Shown: piece by piece, positions 63,559 to 64,000 of the stretch
Layout of the letters: every line of letters begins with the position of its first letter
Position numbering within the stretch: the stretch's first letter is position 1
Assembly (NCBI RefSeq): GCF_000264905.1
Contig: NW_006763133.1
Span: 2,304,329-2,368,328, forward strand
From: Stereum hirsutum FP-91666 SS1
Taxonomy: Eukaryota > Basidiomycota > Agaricomycetes > Russulales > Stereaceae
Direction: 5' to 3'
Length of the DNA stretch: 64,000 nucleotides
Made by a program: the position numbers and the translations under genes
The notes under the pieces: model-generated
The model's database searches: none
What the model saw: only the letters and a program-made list of their open reading frames with translations
What the model was told of the DNA's origin: nothing

Positions 63559-64000
63559 CTACTGTTTGGAGAGTATGTCGCGCAGGACGGAGACCTGTCG
63601 CGCGATCATGATGCGGCTAGGGCCACCGATAGCTTGCCTCCTTTCCACACTCGCCTCAAAGTCAAACACAGTATGGACGTCGTCGTCGAACTTCTCGCAT
63701 AGGCCTTTATAGTCCTGAATGCTCAGATCGTTCAACTGGCACTTGCGAGATTCTGCGAGAGCGACGGCGCGTCCGGAGACGTGATGGGTTTCACGGAAAG
63801 GCATCTGTTGTGGGCCAATGAATGAGTATCATGATCTGCGCAGAAGCGAGACGCCACTTACCCCTTTGCGCACGAGATAATCGGCAAGGTCGGTCGCGAG
63901 CACGTCCATGGTCAATGCCTGCCTCATCCTGTCTGGGTGGACCTACAAGGTCGTTATTAGAAGGTCTTCAGGCAGGTCGGTAGCAATGACATCCATACCT
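63559..64000 (-). CDS. ARG4: Argininosuccinate lyase, C-terminal part (cut by window edge)
   Basis: Exons 63559-63804, 63862-63942 and the last two bases 63999-64000 are visible. The rest lies beyond the right edge. The pieces read [20 protein letters not shown], then DYLVRKG, then [18 protein letters not shown], which is the conserved C-terminal region of argininosuccinate lyase. The enzyme splits argininosuccinate into arginine and fumarate in the last step of arginine synthesis. The intron at 63943-63998 contains a curious partial echo of the adjacent exon. Confidence 0.9.

Overview
This window is nuclear DNA from a filamentous basidiomycete, most likely an Agaricomycete. The genes are broken by many short introns of about 45-75 bases. 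Two families characteristic of mushroom-forming fungi are present: a FunK1 fungal-type protein kinase and a fungal OTT_1508-like deaminase. Genes are dense, lie on both strands and are not in operons. I found no tRNA, rRNA or CRISPR array.

Layout. 1-324: 3' end of a + strand gene. 349-4856: a METTL21-type lysine methyltransferase (-) and a RhoGEF (+), back to back. 4857-6052: pyrimidine-rich intergenic DNA. 6053-8525: asparagine synthetase (-). 8823-9701: two nearly identical MITE copies head to head. 9755-11280: aldo/keto reductase (-). 11857-13568: OTT_1508-like deaminase (+). 13992-18175: FunK1 kinase (-), broken by a solo LTR in an exon and carrying a 1.23 kb TIR element in an intron. 18831-19030: a third, diverged MITE copy. 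19565-20995: syntaxin (+). 21434-22467: phosphatidylinositol synthase (+). 22929-25363: isocitrate/methylisocitrate lyase (+). 25550-30218: DNMT1-type DNA methyltransferase (-). 30370-34106: AAA+ ATPase, probably mitochondrial (+). 34289-35830: Nse1 (-). 36261-37164: phosphatidylserine synthase (-). 37165-41674: 4.5 kb with no recognisable gene. 41675-43766: sphingoid base phosphate phosphatase (+). 44154-45732 and 47117-48892: two paralogous tetraspan (MARVEL-like) membrane proteins (-). 48893-50997: no gene seen. 50998-54943: PP4 regulatory subunit 1-like HEAT protein (-). 55052-56951: aspartate aminotransferase (-). 58741-59041: small AN1 zinc finger protein (-). 61092-62632: second syntaxin (-). 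63559-64000: 3' end of argininosuccinate lyase (-), cut by the window edge.

Themes. Membrane biology is well represented: two exocytic syntaxins, two CDP-alcohol phosphatidyltransferases (PI and PS synthesis), a sphingolipid phosphatase and two tetraspan proteins. Amino-acid and carbon metabolism is represented by asparagine synthetase, aspartate aminotransferase, argininosuccinate lyase and (methyl)isocitrate lyase. Mobile DNA clusters around the lineage-specific genes (8.8-19 kb), while the conserved housekeeping stretches look free of it. The best leads are the FunK1 gene with its two insertions, the inverted MITE pair, and the unassigned 37-41.7 kb segment. Exon junctions were assigned by eye from GT/GC-AG signals and family conservation. 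For most genes the exon lengths were checked to sum to an open frame.
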